Positions 43,777 through 53,409 of a DNA stretch of 64,000 nucleotides are shown here, in pieces. A program made the position numbers and the translations under genes. The notes under the pieces were generated by a model, which saw only the letters and a list, made by a program, of their open reading frames with translations, ran no database searches and was not told where the DNA came from. The stretch is from Rhodocyclaceae bacterium (GTDB taxonomy: Bacteria > Pseudomonadota > Gammaproteobacteria > Burkholderiales > Rhodocyclaceae): NCBI GenBank assembly GCA_016704145.1, contig JADJAS010000007.1, positions 1,364,001 to 1,428,000 of the forward strand, given 5' to 3'. Positions within the stretch are counted from its first letter, which is position 1. The number at the start of each line of letters is the position of its first letter.

Positions 43777-45681
43777 ATGTTCCTGGAGAAGACCACCTGG
43801 CGGACCAGTCCGGCGCATGCCGCCGTTGCCGCCGTGTTTGCACTTGCTTATGGGCTGCCGGCGCATGCCTTCGAGTTTCAAACCGAGAACGGTTGGCAAG
43901 GAAGCTTCAACAACACGATATCGGTGGGCGCCAGCTGGCGGGCCGAAGGGCCGAACCGCAAGCTGTTCAGCGCCGGCGACGGTAATCGCATTGGTGAACT
44001 CGGTGGCTTGGGGGGATCGAATACCAGCAGCGGCACGCTTAACTGGGACAAGGGTGACCGCTTCACCACGCCGTTCAAGCTGCTGTCCGAGCTTTCCATA
44101 AAGAAAGGCGACATGGGCGCCTTCCTGCGCGTCAAGGCTTGGTATGACCAAGCGCTTAACGATGAAGACGTCCGTGCCGGCAATGGCGACAACGGGCACA
44201 AGGCGAACAGCAAGCTGTCGGATGCCAGCCAGCCGCGCCTGAACAAGTTTGATGGCATCGAATTGTTTGATGCCTACGTTTACAACACCTTCCAGTTGGG
44301 CGACAACCCGTTGCAGATCCGGGCGGGACGCCAAGTGGTGAACTGGGGTGAAAGCCTGTTCATTCAGGGATTGAACCAACTGAACCCCCTCGACGTTCCC
44401 GCCCTGAGGAGGCCGGGTACCGAGGTCAAGGAAGCAATGCTTCCGGTGTGGAGCCTGTACGGCAATCTGGGTCTGGGCAACGGCGTCTCGGTCGAGGGCT
44501 TTTACCAAATCAAGTGGGAACCGGCGGTGTTCGACACCTGCGGCCTCTACTGGTCGCCCGTCGAGTGGGGCATGTCTGCGGCCACGGGGTCGGCGCGCTG
44601 CCGGCAGGTCGTGACATCGGCGGGTTTGGTCGGTAACGTTGCCGCCTACAACGGAGGATTGTTCATTCCGCAAGTGAAAGGCAGGGAAGGCAATGATTCC
44701 GGTCAGTACGGCGTTGCGCTGCGTTTCCCGATCAAGGCGATCGACTCGGAATTGGGGCTGTTCGCCATGCAGATCAATTCGCGGGCACCATTCGTCTCCG
44801 GCCGCACGGGCACGTGGGGCGCGGTGCCCCTCGGCCATCCGGCGCGCACGACCTTGAACCCCCTGCCGGCGCACCAGAAGGCGATGGCCGCCCTTGGTGT
44901 GCGCTCGGCGGTGGGCTTCTGGGAATACCCCGATGCCATCAGGCTCTATGGCATCACGCTATCGACCAACGTCGCCGGCTGGTCGGTCGGCGCCGAACTC
45001 AGCCATTCGCCAAACCAGCCCGTTCAGCTGAACGGCAACGATCTGCTCTACGCCATCGTGACGGGCCGAGGGCCGATGGGCGCCACCGGCCGCGCAGCCA
45101 CCGCGCAGGGCGGCGGTATGCACATCTCCGGGTATGACCGCCTGCGCAAGACACAGCTGCAGGCAAACACGGTCAAGATCTTCCCCGCGATGCTCGGTGC
45201 GGATCAAGGCGCGTTGTTCGCCGAAGTCGGCATGCAGTGGAACGATGTGCCCAGCAACGGCCTTCGTTACAGCCGGGCGTTTATCTTCGGCCTGGGTTCG
45301 GACGTCACCGTGCCGGTGCCGGGCGGTAGCACTTGCCTCGCGGGCACGCCATTCTCGAATCCGCAGCCGGATGGATGCAAGAACGATGGTTATGTCGACG
45401 ACTTTGCCTGGGGTTATCGTCTTCGCGCCCAGTTGGACTATCCCGGACTGATCGGCAGCTTTACCGTGTCTCCGAACCTGTTCTGGCAGCATGATGTCTC
45501 GGGTTTTTCCAGCGATTACCAGTTCATCGAAAAGCGCAAGGTCATTGGCGTCGGCGTGAAGTTCGACTACCAGAAGAAGTTTACGATCGACATGGGGTAC
45601 ACGACGTTCGCTAATAGCACCAAGTACGACCCGTTCCGCGATCGCGATTACTACAGCTTGTCCTTCAGCACGACGTTCTGA
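43777..45681 (+). CDS. DUF1302 outer-membrane protein
   Basis: 634 residues from the ATG at 43777, after AAGGAGAGATGGA. Signal peptide ending near GLPAHA, then GWQGSFNNTISVGASWR, aromatic and Gly-rich alternation, and a C-terminal Phe (YSLSFSTTF) as in outer-membrane barrels. DUF1302 proteins regularly lie beside DUF1329 and RND genes in bacteria that use hydrophobic or aromatic compounds; exact substrate unknown. First gene of the block up to 53393. Confidence 0.88.
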   Translation: MFLEKTTWRTSPAHAAVAAVFALAYGLPAHAFEFQTENGWQGSFNNTISVGASWRAEGPNRKLFSAGDGNRIGELGGLGGSNTSSGTLNWDKGDRFTTPFKLLSELSIKKGDMGAFLRVKAWYDQALNDEDVRAGNGDNGHKANSKLSDASQPRLNKFDGIELFDAYVYNTFQLGDNPLQIRAGRQVVNWGESLFIQGLNQLNPLDVPALRRPGTEVKEAMLPVWSLYGNLGLGNGVSVEGFYQIKWEPAVFDTCGLYWSPVEWGMSAATGSARCRQVVTSAGLVGNVAAYNGGLFIPQVKGREGNDSGQYGVALRFPIKAIDSELGLFAMQINSRAPFVSGRTGTWGAVPLGHPARTTLNPLPAHQKAMAALGVRSAVGFWEYPDAIRLYGITLSTNVAGWSVGAELSHSPNQPVQLNGNDLLYAIVTGRGPMGATGRAATAQGGGMHISGYDRLRKTQLQANTVKIFPAMLGADQGALFAEVGMQWNDVPSNGLRYSRAFIFGLGSDVTVPVPGGSTCLAGTPFSNPQPDGCKNDGYVDDFAWGYRLRAQLDYPGLIGSFTVSPNLFWQHDVSGFSSDYQFIEKRKVIGVGVKFDYQKKFTIDMGYTTFANSTKYDPFRDRDYYSLSFSTTF

Positions 45682-45705
45682 GGCATGCCTTCTCGGAGAT
45701 CATCA

Positions 45706-47055
45706 ATGAACATACCGCCTCGTCTGGTCGCCGCCGCGACCTGCTGCATTCTTCTCAGTGGCGCGTCTTGGGCCGCCTTGACGGCGGCCGAAGCCGACAG
45801 GCTCGGCAAGGATCTGACGCCGACCGGCGCCACCAAGGCCGGCAATGCCGATGGCTCGATTCCCGCCTGGGACGGCGGCCTGACCAAGCCGCCGGCAGGC
45901 TGGAAGGCCGAACAGGGCTATGTCGATCCCTTCGCCAACGAGAAGCCGACGTTTACCATCAACGCTGCCAATGCCGATCAGTACAAGGACAAACTGCCGA
46001 CCGGCCTCTTGACGTTGCTCAAGAAGTATCCGAATTTCGCGATGCCGATCTACCAGACACGTCGTACCGCCGCGTTGCCGCAGAGCGTTTACGACAAGGC
46101 CAAGGCCGAGGCGACGCGGATTTCCCTCAACAATGGGCATATCGAGGGCCGCGATGATTCCCATATCCCCTTTCCGATTCCCAAGACCGGCGAAGAGGCC
46201 ATCCACAACTACACCATGCGCTATTTTGGCGGTGGTTACGAGCGGGAGTATTCCTGGTTCCCGGTGCGCGCCAATGGCGATACTTACCGCGTCGGTTATG
46301 TCGATCGCTTGGTCGCGGCGAAAAACTTCGATCCACCGCAAACCGGCAACCTGCTTTTCGCCTTTTATAGCCGGTACACCTCGCCGGCGACGCTGGACGG
46401 CACGGTTTATCTCGTCCATGAGCCCGTAGACCAGGTCAAGGAATCGCGCTCGGCGTGGATCTACAACTCCGGCTTACGCCGCGTCCGTCGTGCCCCGGAC
46501 CTGGCTTACGACAACATCGCCGACGGCAGCGAGGCGATGCGCGTCACCGACCAGTATTTCGGTTTTAACGGCGCGACCGACCGCTACGATTGGAAATTGG
46601 TCGGCAAGAAAGAAATGTACGTGCCCTACAACAGCTACAAGATCGGCGACAAGAAACTCAAGTACAGCGACATCCTCGACAAGAACACTGTCAAGAGTGA
46701 GTTGATGCGCTATGAACTGCACCGGGTCTGGATTGTCGAAGCCACGCTGAAGGCCGGGCAAAAGCATATTTACGGCAAGCGCGTCTTCTATCTCGATGAA
46801 GACAGCTGGATGTTGGTCGAAGAAGACGCCTACGATACCCGGGGTCAGTTGTGGCGAGTCGCCGTGCATGGTTTCCGTCAGAATTACGACGTGCTGGTGC
46901 CTTGGCACGGCATCGAGATCTGGCACGATCTCGTCAACGGCAACTATCTGGCCTCTCACTTGGACAACGAGGTCAAGCAGCCCATCAAATTCGATATCCG
47001 GGCAAAATGGTCGGAGTTCCAGCCGGACGCCCTGCGACGCGCGGGAACCCGTTGA
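45706..47055 (+). CDS. DUF1329 lipoprotein-like/periplasmic protein
   Basis: 449 residues from the ATG at 45706, preceded by CGGAGATCATCA. Signal peptide (VAAATCCILLSGASWA), then LGKDLTPTGATKAGNADGSI and IPAWDGGLTKPP, the DUF1329 opening, and the later SRSAWIYNSGLRRVRRAPDL and YDWKLVGKKEMYVPYN. The fold resembles LolA/LolB-type carriers of lipids, so transport of a hydrophobic ligand between membranes is plausible. Its partner DUF1302 lies directly upstream. Confidence 0.9.
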   Translation: MNIPPRLVAAATCCILLSGASWAALTAAEADRLGKDLTPTGATKAGNADGSIPAWDGGLTKPPAGWKAEQGYVDPFANEKPTFTINAANADQYKDKLPTGLLTLLKKYPNFAMPIYQTRRTAALPQSVYDKAKAEATRISLNNGHIEGRDDSHIPFPIPKTGEEAIHNYTMRYFGGGYEREYSWFPVRANGDTYRVGYVDRLVAAKNFDPPQTGNLLFAFYSRYTSPATLDGTVYLVHEPVDQVKESRSAWIYNSGLRRVRRAPDLAYDNIADGSEAMRVTDQYFGFNGATDRYDWKLVGKKEMYVPYNSYKIGDKKLKYSDILDKNTVKSELMRYELHRVWIVEATLKAGQKHIYGKRVFYLDEDSWMLVEEDAYDTRGQLWRVAVHGFRQNYDVLVPWHGIEIWHDLVNGNYLASHLDNEVKQPIKFDIRAKWSEFQPDALRRAGTR

Positions 47056-48035
47056 TCGGCGGACGACCGGGCCCCGCGGGAACCTTGCTCCTGGCGGGAG
47101 CCTTGTGCGCCATCGGGGCAGGATGGCCGGCCTCGGCGGCGGATCGACAAGAGCCTCGGCCGGTCATTGCCGAAGTTCCGTTGCGCATCGATCGTACGCT
47201 GGTGCTCGGGGCTGCCCGCAGCGGCCGGCGCGTCGTCGCCGTTGGCGAGCGAGGGGCCATCTTCGTGTCGGAAAACTCGGGTGCCGACTGGATCAGCCAG
47301 CGTGCCGCGACCACGCGCACGCTGACCAGCGTGGTGTCGCTCGATGACACGACCTGGGTCGGCGCCGGCCACGGCGGCGCGCTGTTGCGCTCCGAGGACG
47401 GCGGCAAGTCGGCCCGGCTGATTGAAACCGACGCCGGCAAGGATTCCTTTCTCGGCCTGACAGTACTGAGCCCGACTCGCGTGCTCGCCTATGGCGCTTT
47501 CGGCTTGATGCTGCGCTCCGACGATGCCGGACGCAGCTGGAGCCGGCAACAGGTCATCGAGGAAGGTTTCGACCGGCATATCACCCGCGTCGTTTCCGCT
47601 GGCGAGATGCTCTTGCTGGTCGGCGAGTCGGGCACGCTGGCGAAATCCACTGACGGCGGCATCGCCTGGACCCGGCTGGAATCGCCGTATGAAGGTTCCT
47701 ATTTCGGCGCCGCTGTAACGCCGGACGGCGCGCTGCTGATTTTCGGCATGCGCGGCAACGTGTTCCGTTCGGCCGATGGCGGAGCCACCTGGGCGAAGAT
47801 TACCTTGCCAACCCGATTGCCGTTTTTCGGCGCGCTGACGCGAGGTGACCGTGCCATCATCCTTACCGGAGGCATGGGCTGGCTGGCCGTCAGCAATGAC
47901 GACGGCCGCAGTTTCCGCCTCAAGCGGGCGGCGTCGCGCAGTATCGCCGGCGCGTTCGAGCGCGCCGATGGCACGTTGGTGGCCTATGGCGAACAGGGAA
48001 TTCGCGCCCTGGCCGCCGATGTGCTGAACGACTGA
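47052..48035 (+). CDS. YCF48/BNR-repeat beta-propeller protein
   Basis: 327 residues if it starts at the TTG at 47052, which overlaps the DUF1329 stop codon (TTGA); no ATG or GTG is better placed before the signal peptide (LLLAGALCAIGAGWPASA). Repeats of the form SEDGGKS, SDDAGRSWSR, STDGGIAWTR and SADGGATWAK mark a BNR/YCF48-type propeller. Homologues are called photosystem assembly-like, but here it accompanies DUF1302/DUF1329/RND genes, so it is more likely a periplasmic part of that system. Confidence 0.8.
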   Translation: MIGGRPGPAGTLLLAGALCAIGAGWPASAADRQEPRPVIAEVPLRIDRTLVLGAARSGRRVVAVGERGAIFVSENSGADWISQRAATTRTLTSVVSLDDTTWVGAGHGGALLRSEDGGKSARLIETDAGKDSFLGLTVLSPTRVLAYGAFGLMLRSDDAGRSWSRQQVIEEGFDRHITRVVSAGEMLLLVGESGTLAKSTDGGIAWTRLESPYEGSYFGAAVTPDGALLIFGMRGNVFRSADGGATWAKITLPTRLPFFGALTRGDRAIILTGGMGWLAVSNDDGRSFRLKRAASRSIAGAFERADGTLVAYGEQGIRALAADVLND

Positions 48036-48066
48036 GCGGTCGCCAGGGCAACGCGAAATCGGCGAG

Positions 48067-50454
48067 ATGACGGGACACACGCTCAAGGACCGCCACGGGC
48101 TGGAGGAGGACAGCTTCAGTCCGACCTGGGTAGGCAAGGTTTCCTACTGGATATTCCATCTGCGCAAGCCGCTGCTGGCGTTCTTCGTCCTGCTCACCGT
48201 GCTGCTGGCCGTGTCCGCCACGCAGCTCAAGGTGGGCGCGGGGTTCTCGAAAATGATCCCGCTCAAGCACGAGTACATGCAAACTTTCATGCAGTACCAG
48301 AGCAGCTTTGGCGGGGCGAACAAGGTCATCGTCGCGCTCAAGGCCAGGCAGGGCGATATCTACACCAAGTCGTTCATGGAGTCGTTGCGCAAGGCCACGG
48401 AGGACGTCTTCTACATCAAGGGCGTCGAGCGCAGCTCGGTGACCTCCCTATTCACCGCCAACGTTCGTTTCACCGAAGTCGTCGAGGACGGCTTTCGCGG
48501 CGGCAATATCGTCGCCTCGGATTTTTCCGGCACGCCGGAGCAGCTGGCCCTGGTGCGGGAGAACGTGGCCAAGTCGGACTGGAGCGGCCGTATCGTCGCG
48601 CTCGACGGCACGGCCGCCATGGTCGTCGCCACACTGCAGGAGAAGGACCCCGAGACCGGTGGCCGCCTTAACCTCCAGGAAGTAGCCAGGCAACTCGAAA
48701 GCATCCGCGTCGGCGCCGAGAACGATCGGCTCTCGGTGCATGTCATCGGCTTCGCCAAGGCGGTGGGCGACATCGCCGCCGGCGCCGCCGGTGTGATCGG
48801 TTTCTTCGCCACAGCCTTCGCCATCACCGCCCTGCTGCTGTTCTGGTACTCGGGCTCCGGCATGCTGACCTCCTACGCGCTGATCTGCGCCACCGTGCCG
48901 GTGATCTGGCTGCTCGGCCTGCTGCCGATCTTCGGCCTGACGCTCGACCCCATGTCCATCCTGGTGCCGTTTCTGATCTTCGCCATTGCCGTGTCGCACG
49001 CCGTGCAGATGACCAGCGCCTGGAAGCAGGAAATGCTGCGCGGCGCCGACGGCGTCACCGCCTCACGTGTCGCCTTCCAGAAGCTGTTCATCCCCGGCGC
49101 GGTGGCGCTGCTGGCCAATGCCATCGGCTTCCTGGTGATCGCCTTCGTCGACATCGAGATGGTCCGGGAGCTGACGCTTACCGCCACGCTGGGCGTCACC
49201 GTGATGATCATCACCAACAAGATGCTCTTGCCGATCCTGCTGTCCTACCGGCGCATCACGCCCGAACAGGCCGTGCGCATGCGCGGCCACGAAGGCAGCG
49301 CCGATCGCTACTGGATTCGGCTGGGCAGTCTCGCCACCCGCCGCGTGGGCGGTGTCGCCATCGGCATCGCCATCTTGGCGCTGGCCTTCGGGCTCCATGT
49401 TGCCCGCGAGCTCAAGATCGGTGATCTGGGCGATGGCGTACCCGAATTGCGGCCGGATTCGCGCTACAACCAGGACGTTCGCCAGATCACCCGGGACTTC
49501 GCCATCGGCGTCGACGTGCTGCAGGTGATCGCCGAAGCCAAGGGCGCCGAGTCGCCGTGCGTCGACCGCGCCGTGATGGACAAGATGGAGGAGTTCGAAC
49601 TGGCCCTGCGCCAGAACGAAGGGGTCGCCGCCGTGCGCGGTCTGGCCGGCTTCGTCAAGATGGTCACGCAGTCGTATGCCGAAACCAACATCATGTGGCA
49701 GACGCTGCCGGAAGACCGCGCCCAGATCGCCCAGGGCGTCGGCTTCGCCACCCGCCTGGGCAACGAACTGATGAACTCGACCTGCACGGCCATGCCGGTG
49801 TCGATCTTCACCCGCGACCACCAGGCGACCACCATCGACAACATCGTTCAGCAGATCAAGGCCTTCAAGCGGCAGTTCGATTCCGAGCAACTGACGTTCC
49901 GCCTGGCCAGCGGCAACGTCGGCGTCATGGCCGGCACCAATGAATCGGTCGCCGCCGCCGACAGATGGGTCAATCTGGTGCTGTTCGCCTCCGTTGGCCT
50001 GCTTTGTCTCGTCATGCTGCGTTCCCTGTCGGCGACGCTGTGCATCATCCTGCCGCTGGCGCTGGTGACGGTGCTCTGCAACGCCATGATGGCCTGGCTG
50101 GGCATCGGCGTGAAGGTGAACACCCTGCCGGTGGTCGCCCTCGGCGTCGGCGTCGGCGTCGATTACGGCATCTATCTGTTCGAACGCATGAAGCACGAGA
50201 TGACGCGACGCGGCCTCGGCCTGCGCGAGGCCTTCGTCGAGGCGCTCAGGCAGCGCGGCACGGCCTCGTTGTTTACCGCCGTGACCATGACCATCTCGGT
50301 GGCGACCTGGGCGTTCTCGGCGCTCAAGTTCCAGGCCGACATGGGCATCCTGCTGGCCTTCATGTTCCTGGTGAACGTCTTTGGTGCGTTGTTATTGCTG
50401 CCGGCGCTGGCCGCGTTTCTGGTCAAGGATCGCCGGAAGGAGGTGGCTCGATGA
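48067..50454 (+). CDS. RND-superfamily (MMPL) transporter
   Basis: 795 residues, about twelve membrane helices in two halves: one near the N-terminus followed by a large periplasmic domain, five in the middle (GAAGVIGFFATAFAITALLL onward), then the second half (LVLFASVGLLCLVMLRSLSA, VVALGVGVGVDYGIYLFERM). GVDYGIYLFERM is the conserved proton-relay region of the family. It probably moves hydrophobic molecules together with the DUF1302, DUF1329 and YCF48-like proteins. It overlaps the next gene by ATGA. Confidence 0.9.
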   Translation: MTGHTLKDRHGLEEDSFSPTWVGKVSYWIFHLRKPLLAFFVLLTVLLAVSATQLKVGAGFSKMIPLKHEYMQTFMQYQSSFGGANKVIVALKARQGDIYTKSFMESLRKATEDVFYIKGVERSSVTSLFTANVRFTEVVEDGFRGGNIVASDFSGTPEQLALVRENVAKSDWSGRIVALDGTAAMVVATLQEKDPETGGRLNLQEVARQLESIRVGAENDRLSVHVIGFAKAVGDIAAGAAGVIGFFATAFAITALLLFWYSGSGMLTSYALICATVPVIWLLGLLPIFGLTLDPMSILVPFLIFAIAVSHAVQMTSAWKQEMLRGADGVTASRVAFQKLFIPGAVALLANAIGFLVIAFVDIEMVRELTLTATLGVTVMIITNKMLLPILLSYRRITPEQAVRMRGHEGSADRYWIRLGSLATRRVGGVAIGIAILALAFGLHVARELKIGDLGDGVPELRPDSRYNQDVRQITRDFAIGVDVLQVIAEAKGAESPCVDRAVMDKMEEFELALRQNEGVAAVRGLAGFVKMVTQSYAETNIMWQTLPEDRAQIAQGVGFATRLGNELMNSTCTAMPVSIFTRDHQATTIDNIVQQIKAFKRQFDSEQLTFRLASGNVGVMAGTNESVAAADRWVNLVLFASVGLLCLVMLRSLSATLCIILPLALVTVLCNAMMAWLGIGVKVNTLPVVALGVGVGVDYGIYLFERMKHEMTRRGLGLREAFVEALRQRGTASLFTAVTMTISVATWAFSALKFQADMGILLAFMFLVNVFGALLLLPALAAFLVKDRRKEVAR

Positions 50455-52001
50455 ACGGTGCCCAGTCGCTGATCCGCACGCTGGTCAATTGCGGTGTCAG
50501 GCTTTGTTTCGCCAATCCCGGCACTTCGGAAATGCACTTTGTCGCTGCGCTCGATGCCGTGCCCGAGATGCGGGCGGTGCTGTGTCTGTTCGAGGGCGTC
50601 GCCACCGGCGCGGCCGATGGCTACGCCCGCATCGGCGGGTCGCCGGCACTGACTTTGCTGCACCTAGGGCCGGGCCTGGCCAACGGCTTGGCCAACCTGC
50701 ACAATGCCCGCCGCGCCGGATCGCCGGTGGTCAATGTGGTCGGCGAGCACGCGACTTTCCACCGGCGGTACGAAGCGCCGCTGACCGCCGACATCGTCGG
50801 CATCGCGCGCCCCGTCTCGTCGTGGCTCTGCGAGTCGCGCAGCGCGCCGTCGGTGGCGGCCGACGTCGCGCGGGCGGTGCAGGCGGCGCGCGCCGCGCCG
50901 GGCGGCATTGCCACCCTCATCCTGTCGGCCGATGCCGCCTGGAACCCGGCCGAACACCCGGCCGGCATGCTGCCCGACATCGGTCCCGCGCCGGTGAGCG
51001 ATGTCGCACTCGACAACGCTGCCGGCCTGCTTCGCAACGGCCGCAAGACCGTGCTGCTGCTGCGCGGCGCCGCGCTGCGCGGCACCGGACTTGAAGCCGC
51101 CGGACGCATCCAGGCCGGTACCGGCGTGCGCCTGGTGTGCGATACCTTCGCGCCGGTCACCGAACTCGGGGCCGGCAGGGTGCCGGTCGAACGCCTGCCC
51201 TATCTGGTCGAGCAGGCCATCGAGTGCCTCGCCGGCGTCGAGCAGATCATTCTGGTCGGCGCCGCGCCGCCCGTCGCTTTTTTCGGTTATCCCGGCAAGC
51301 CCAGCCTTTGCGCTCCCGAAGGCTGCCGGTTCAGCCATCTGGCGCATCCGCACGAGGACGGCCCCGGTGCACTCTCGGCGCTGGCCGATCGGCTCGGCGC
51401 GCCAGCGCGATCGCCGCTGCGCGTGCCCCTGACGCTGCCCGATGTGCCGAGCGGTATTCTCGATGCCGCCAGCGTATCGGCCATCATGGCCGCATCGACG
51501 CCGGAGGGGGCGATTCTGGTCGACGAGGCGATTACCTCCAGCCCGCCTCTGTTGCGTGCGATGGCCACCGCTCGGCCGCACACCCATCTGGCCGTGACTG
51601 GCGGCTCGCTGGGACAAGGCATGCCGGCGGCCATCGGCGCCGCATTGGCCGCGCCCGACCGCAAGGTCGTTTGCGCGCTCGGCGATGGCAGCGCCGCCTA
51701 CACCCTGCAGGCGCTGTGGACGATGGCGCGCGAGAACCTCGATGTCACGACAGTCATCTACGCCAATCGCGCCTACGCGATCCTCAACTTCGAACTGCAA
51801 CGCGCCGGCGCGGCGGGGCTCGGCGTTGGTCCGAGGGCGCTGTCGATGTTCGATCTCGGCCAGCCGGCGCTGGATTGGGTGAAGATCGCGGAAGGCATGG
51901 GCGTCGAAGCCAGCCGCGCCGCGACCTGCGCGGAATTCGCCGCCCAGTATGCGTCGGCCATGAAGCAGCGGGCGCCGCGTCTGATCGAGGCCGTCATCTA
52001 G
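50451..52001 (+). CDS. ThDP-dependent enzyme of the acetolactate synthase/2-oxo acid decarboxylase family
   Basis: 516 residues, coupled to the RND gene by ATGA. It has the catalytic Glu region CLFEGVATGAADGYAR, HLGPGLANGLANLHNARRA, and the ThDP-magnesium motif CALGDGSAAYTLQALWTMAR with VIYANRAYAIL. The length is a little below acetolactate synthase, and no regulatory subunit is near. Relatives named acetolactate synthase-like or benzoylformate decarboxylase-like act on 2-oxo acids. With the FAD oxidase next door, it may cleave the 2-oxo acid that enzyme makes. Confidence 0.82.
   Translation: MNGAQSLIRTLVNCGVRLCFANPGTSEMHFVAALDAVPEMRAVLCLFEGVATGAADGYARIGGSPALTLLHLGPGLANGLANLHNARRAGSPVVNVVGEHATFHRRYEAPLTADIVGIARPVSSWLCESRSAPSVAADVARAVQAARAAPGGIATLILSADAAWNPAEHPAGMLPDIGPAPVSDVALDNAAGLLRNGRKTVLLLRGAALRGTGLEAAGRIQAGTGVRLVCDTFAPVTELGAGRVPVERLPYLVEQAIECLAGVEQIILVGAAPPVAFFGYPGKPSLCAPEGCRFSHLAHPHEDGPGALSALADRLGAPARSPLRVPLTLPDVPSGILDAASVSAIMAASTPEGAILVDEAITSSPPLLRAMATARPHTHLAVTGGSLGQGMPAAIGAALAAPDRKVVCALGDGSAAYTLQALWTMARENLDVTTVIYANRAYAILNFELQRAGAAGLGVGPRALSMFDLGQPALDWVKIAEGMGVEASRAATCAEFAAQYASAMKQRAPRLIEAVI
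50634..50657 (-). repeat. 24-nt dispersed repeat, weaker copy in the ThDP gene
   Basis: Reverse strand: CAAAGTCAG, TGCCGG, then CGACCCGCC. It is antisense to the gene over GGSPALTL, a segment conserved in the enzyme family, so part of the match may come from protein constraint. Confidence 0.5.
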
Positions 52002-52016
52002 GAAGGGCTGGAACGA

Positions 52017-53393
52017 ATGAATCTCATCGATGACCTGCGTGCCATCGTCGGTGCCGACGGCGTGCTCGACGCCGACGAAGTGGCCGGGCGTCAGGCGGGT
52101 GTCTGGCGATCGGACCGGCTGGCGGCGCGGGCGTTGGTGCGGCCGCGCGGCACCGGGGAAGTGGCGGCGGTGCTGCGCTATTGCCATGCCCACCGCCAGC
52201 CGGTGGTGACGCACGGCGGCTTGACGGGGCTGGTGCATGGCGCCGACGCGACGGCCGACCAGTTGATCCTGTCGTTGGAGCGGATGCGCGCCATCGAACG
52301 GGTCGATCCGGTGCAGCGGGTCGCCCAGGTGCAGGCCGGCGCCGTCCTGCAGGCGGTACAGGAAGCGGCCGAGGCGCGGGGACTGTTGTTTCCGCTCGAC
52401 CTCGGTGGGCGGGGTTCGGCGACGATTGGCGGCAACGCCTCGACCAATGCCGGCGGCAATCGCGTCATCCGCTACGGCATGACGCGCGACATGGTGCTCG
52501 GTCTCGAGGCAGTGTTGGCCGATGGCACCGTGGTGTCTTCCCTGAATGCGTTGATCAAGAACAATGCCGGCTACGACCTCAAGCATCTTTTCATCGGCAC
52601 CGAGGGGACGCTCGGCATCATCACGCGCCTGGTGCTGCGCCTGCGCGAGAAGCCTACGACCACCAACATGGCGTTTGCCGCCTTCGACGACTTCAACCGG
52701 ATTCCGGCCTTTCTCAAGCACATGGATCGGCGCCTCGGTGGCACGCTGTCGGCCTTCGAGGTCATGTGGCGCTCGTTCTATCTGTTGGTGACGACGCCGC
52801 CGGCCAAGGGCAAGCCGCCGGTCGGGCGGGATCATCCGTACTACGCACTGGTCGAAAGCCAGGGTTCCGATCGCGAACTCGATACCCGGCGCTTCAATGC
52901 CGCCATGGAAACGGCCCTGGCGGAAGGACTGATCGCCGATGCCGCCATCGCCCAGTCCGACGCCGATTGCCACGACTTCTGGTACCTGCGCGACGATGTC
53001 GCTCAGATCATGGAACGCGGCACCGCGGCCATCTTCGATATCTCGCTGCCCATCGCCGAAATGGAGCGCTATACGCGGGAGCTGGACGCGACCTTGAGGG
53101 CGGCCATCGGCGAACATCGACTGCTGATCTTTGGTCATCTGGGCGACGGCAACCTGCACCTCGCCGTGCCGACGTCGCCGGCCACCGACGCCGAACTGCG
53201 GCCGAAAATCGAAGAGGCGGTTTATCGCGGCCTGGCGGCTTTTCGCGGCTCGGTTTCCGCCGAGCATGGCATCGGCCTGGAAAAGAAGCCCTGGCTTTCG
53301 ATCAGCCGCACACCCGAGGAAATCGCCCTGATGCGCACGCTCAAGGCGGCGCTCGATCCGCTCGGTCTGCTCAATCCCGGCAAGGTGTTCTGA
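52017..53393 (+). CDS. FAD-linked 2-hydroxy acid oxidase (GlcD/D-lactate dehydrogenase type)
   Basis: 458 residues, 15 bases after the ThDP gene. FAD-binding (PCMH) domain with VVTHGGLTGLVHGA, GGNASTNAGGNRVIRYG and LFIGTEGTLGIITRLVLRLR. The oxidase domain ends with FGHLGDGNLHL, SAEHGIGLEKKPWL and LDPLGLLNPGKVF. These enzymes oxidise 2-hydroxy acids to 2-oxo acids and pass electrons to quinone or cytochrome. Substrate not visible. There is no iron-sulfur partner gene, so it likely works alone. Confidence 0.9.
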   Translation: MNLIDDLRAIVGADGVLDADEVAGRQAGVWRSDRLAARALVRPRGTGEVAAVLRYCHAHRQPVVTHGGLTGLVHGADATADQLILSLERMRAIERVDPVQRVAQVQAGAVLQAVQEAAEARGLLFPLDLGGRGSATIGGNASTNAGGNRVIRYGMTRDMVLGLEAVLADGTVVSSLNALIKNNAGYDLKHLFIGTEGTLGIITRLVLRLREKPTTTNMAFAAFDDFNRIPAFLKHMDRRLGGTLSAFEVMWRSFYLLVTTPPAKGKPPVGRDHPYYALVESQGSDRELDTRRFNAAMETALAEGLIADAAIAQSDADCHDFWYLRDDVAQIMERGTAAIFDISLPIAEMERYTRELDATLRAAIGEHRLLIFGHLGDGNLHLAVPTSPATDAELRPKIEEAVYRGLAAFRGSVSAEHGIGLEKKPWLSISRTPEEIALMRTLKAALDPLGLLNPGKVF

Positions 53394-53409
53394 CGGCGGT
53401 CGAGGCGGC

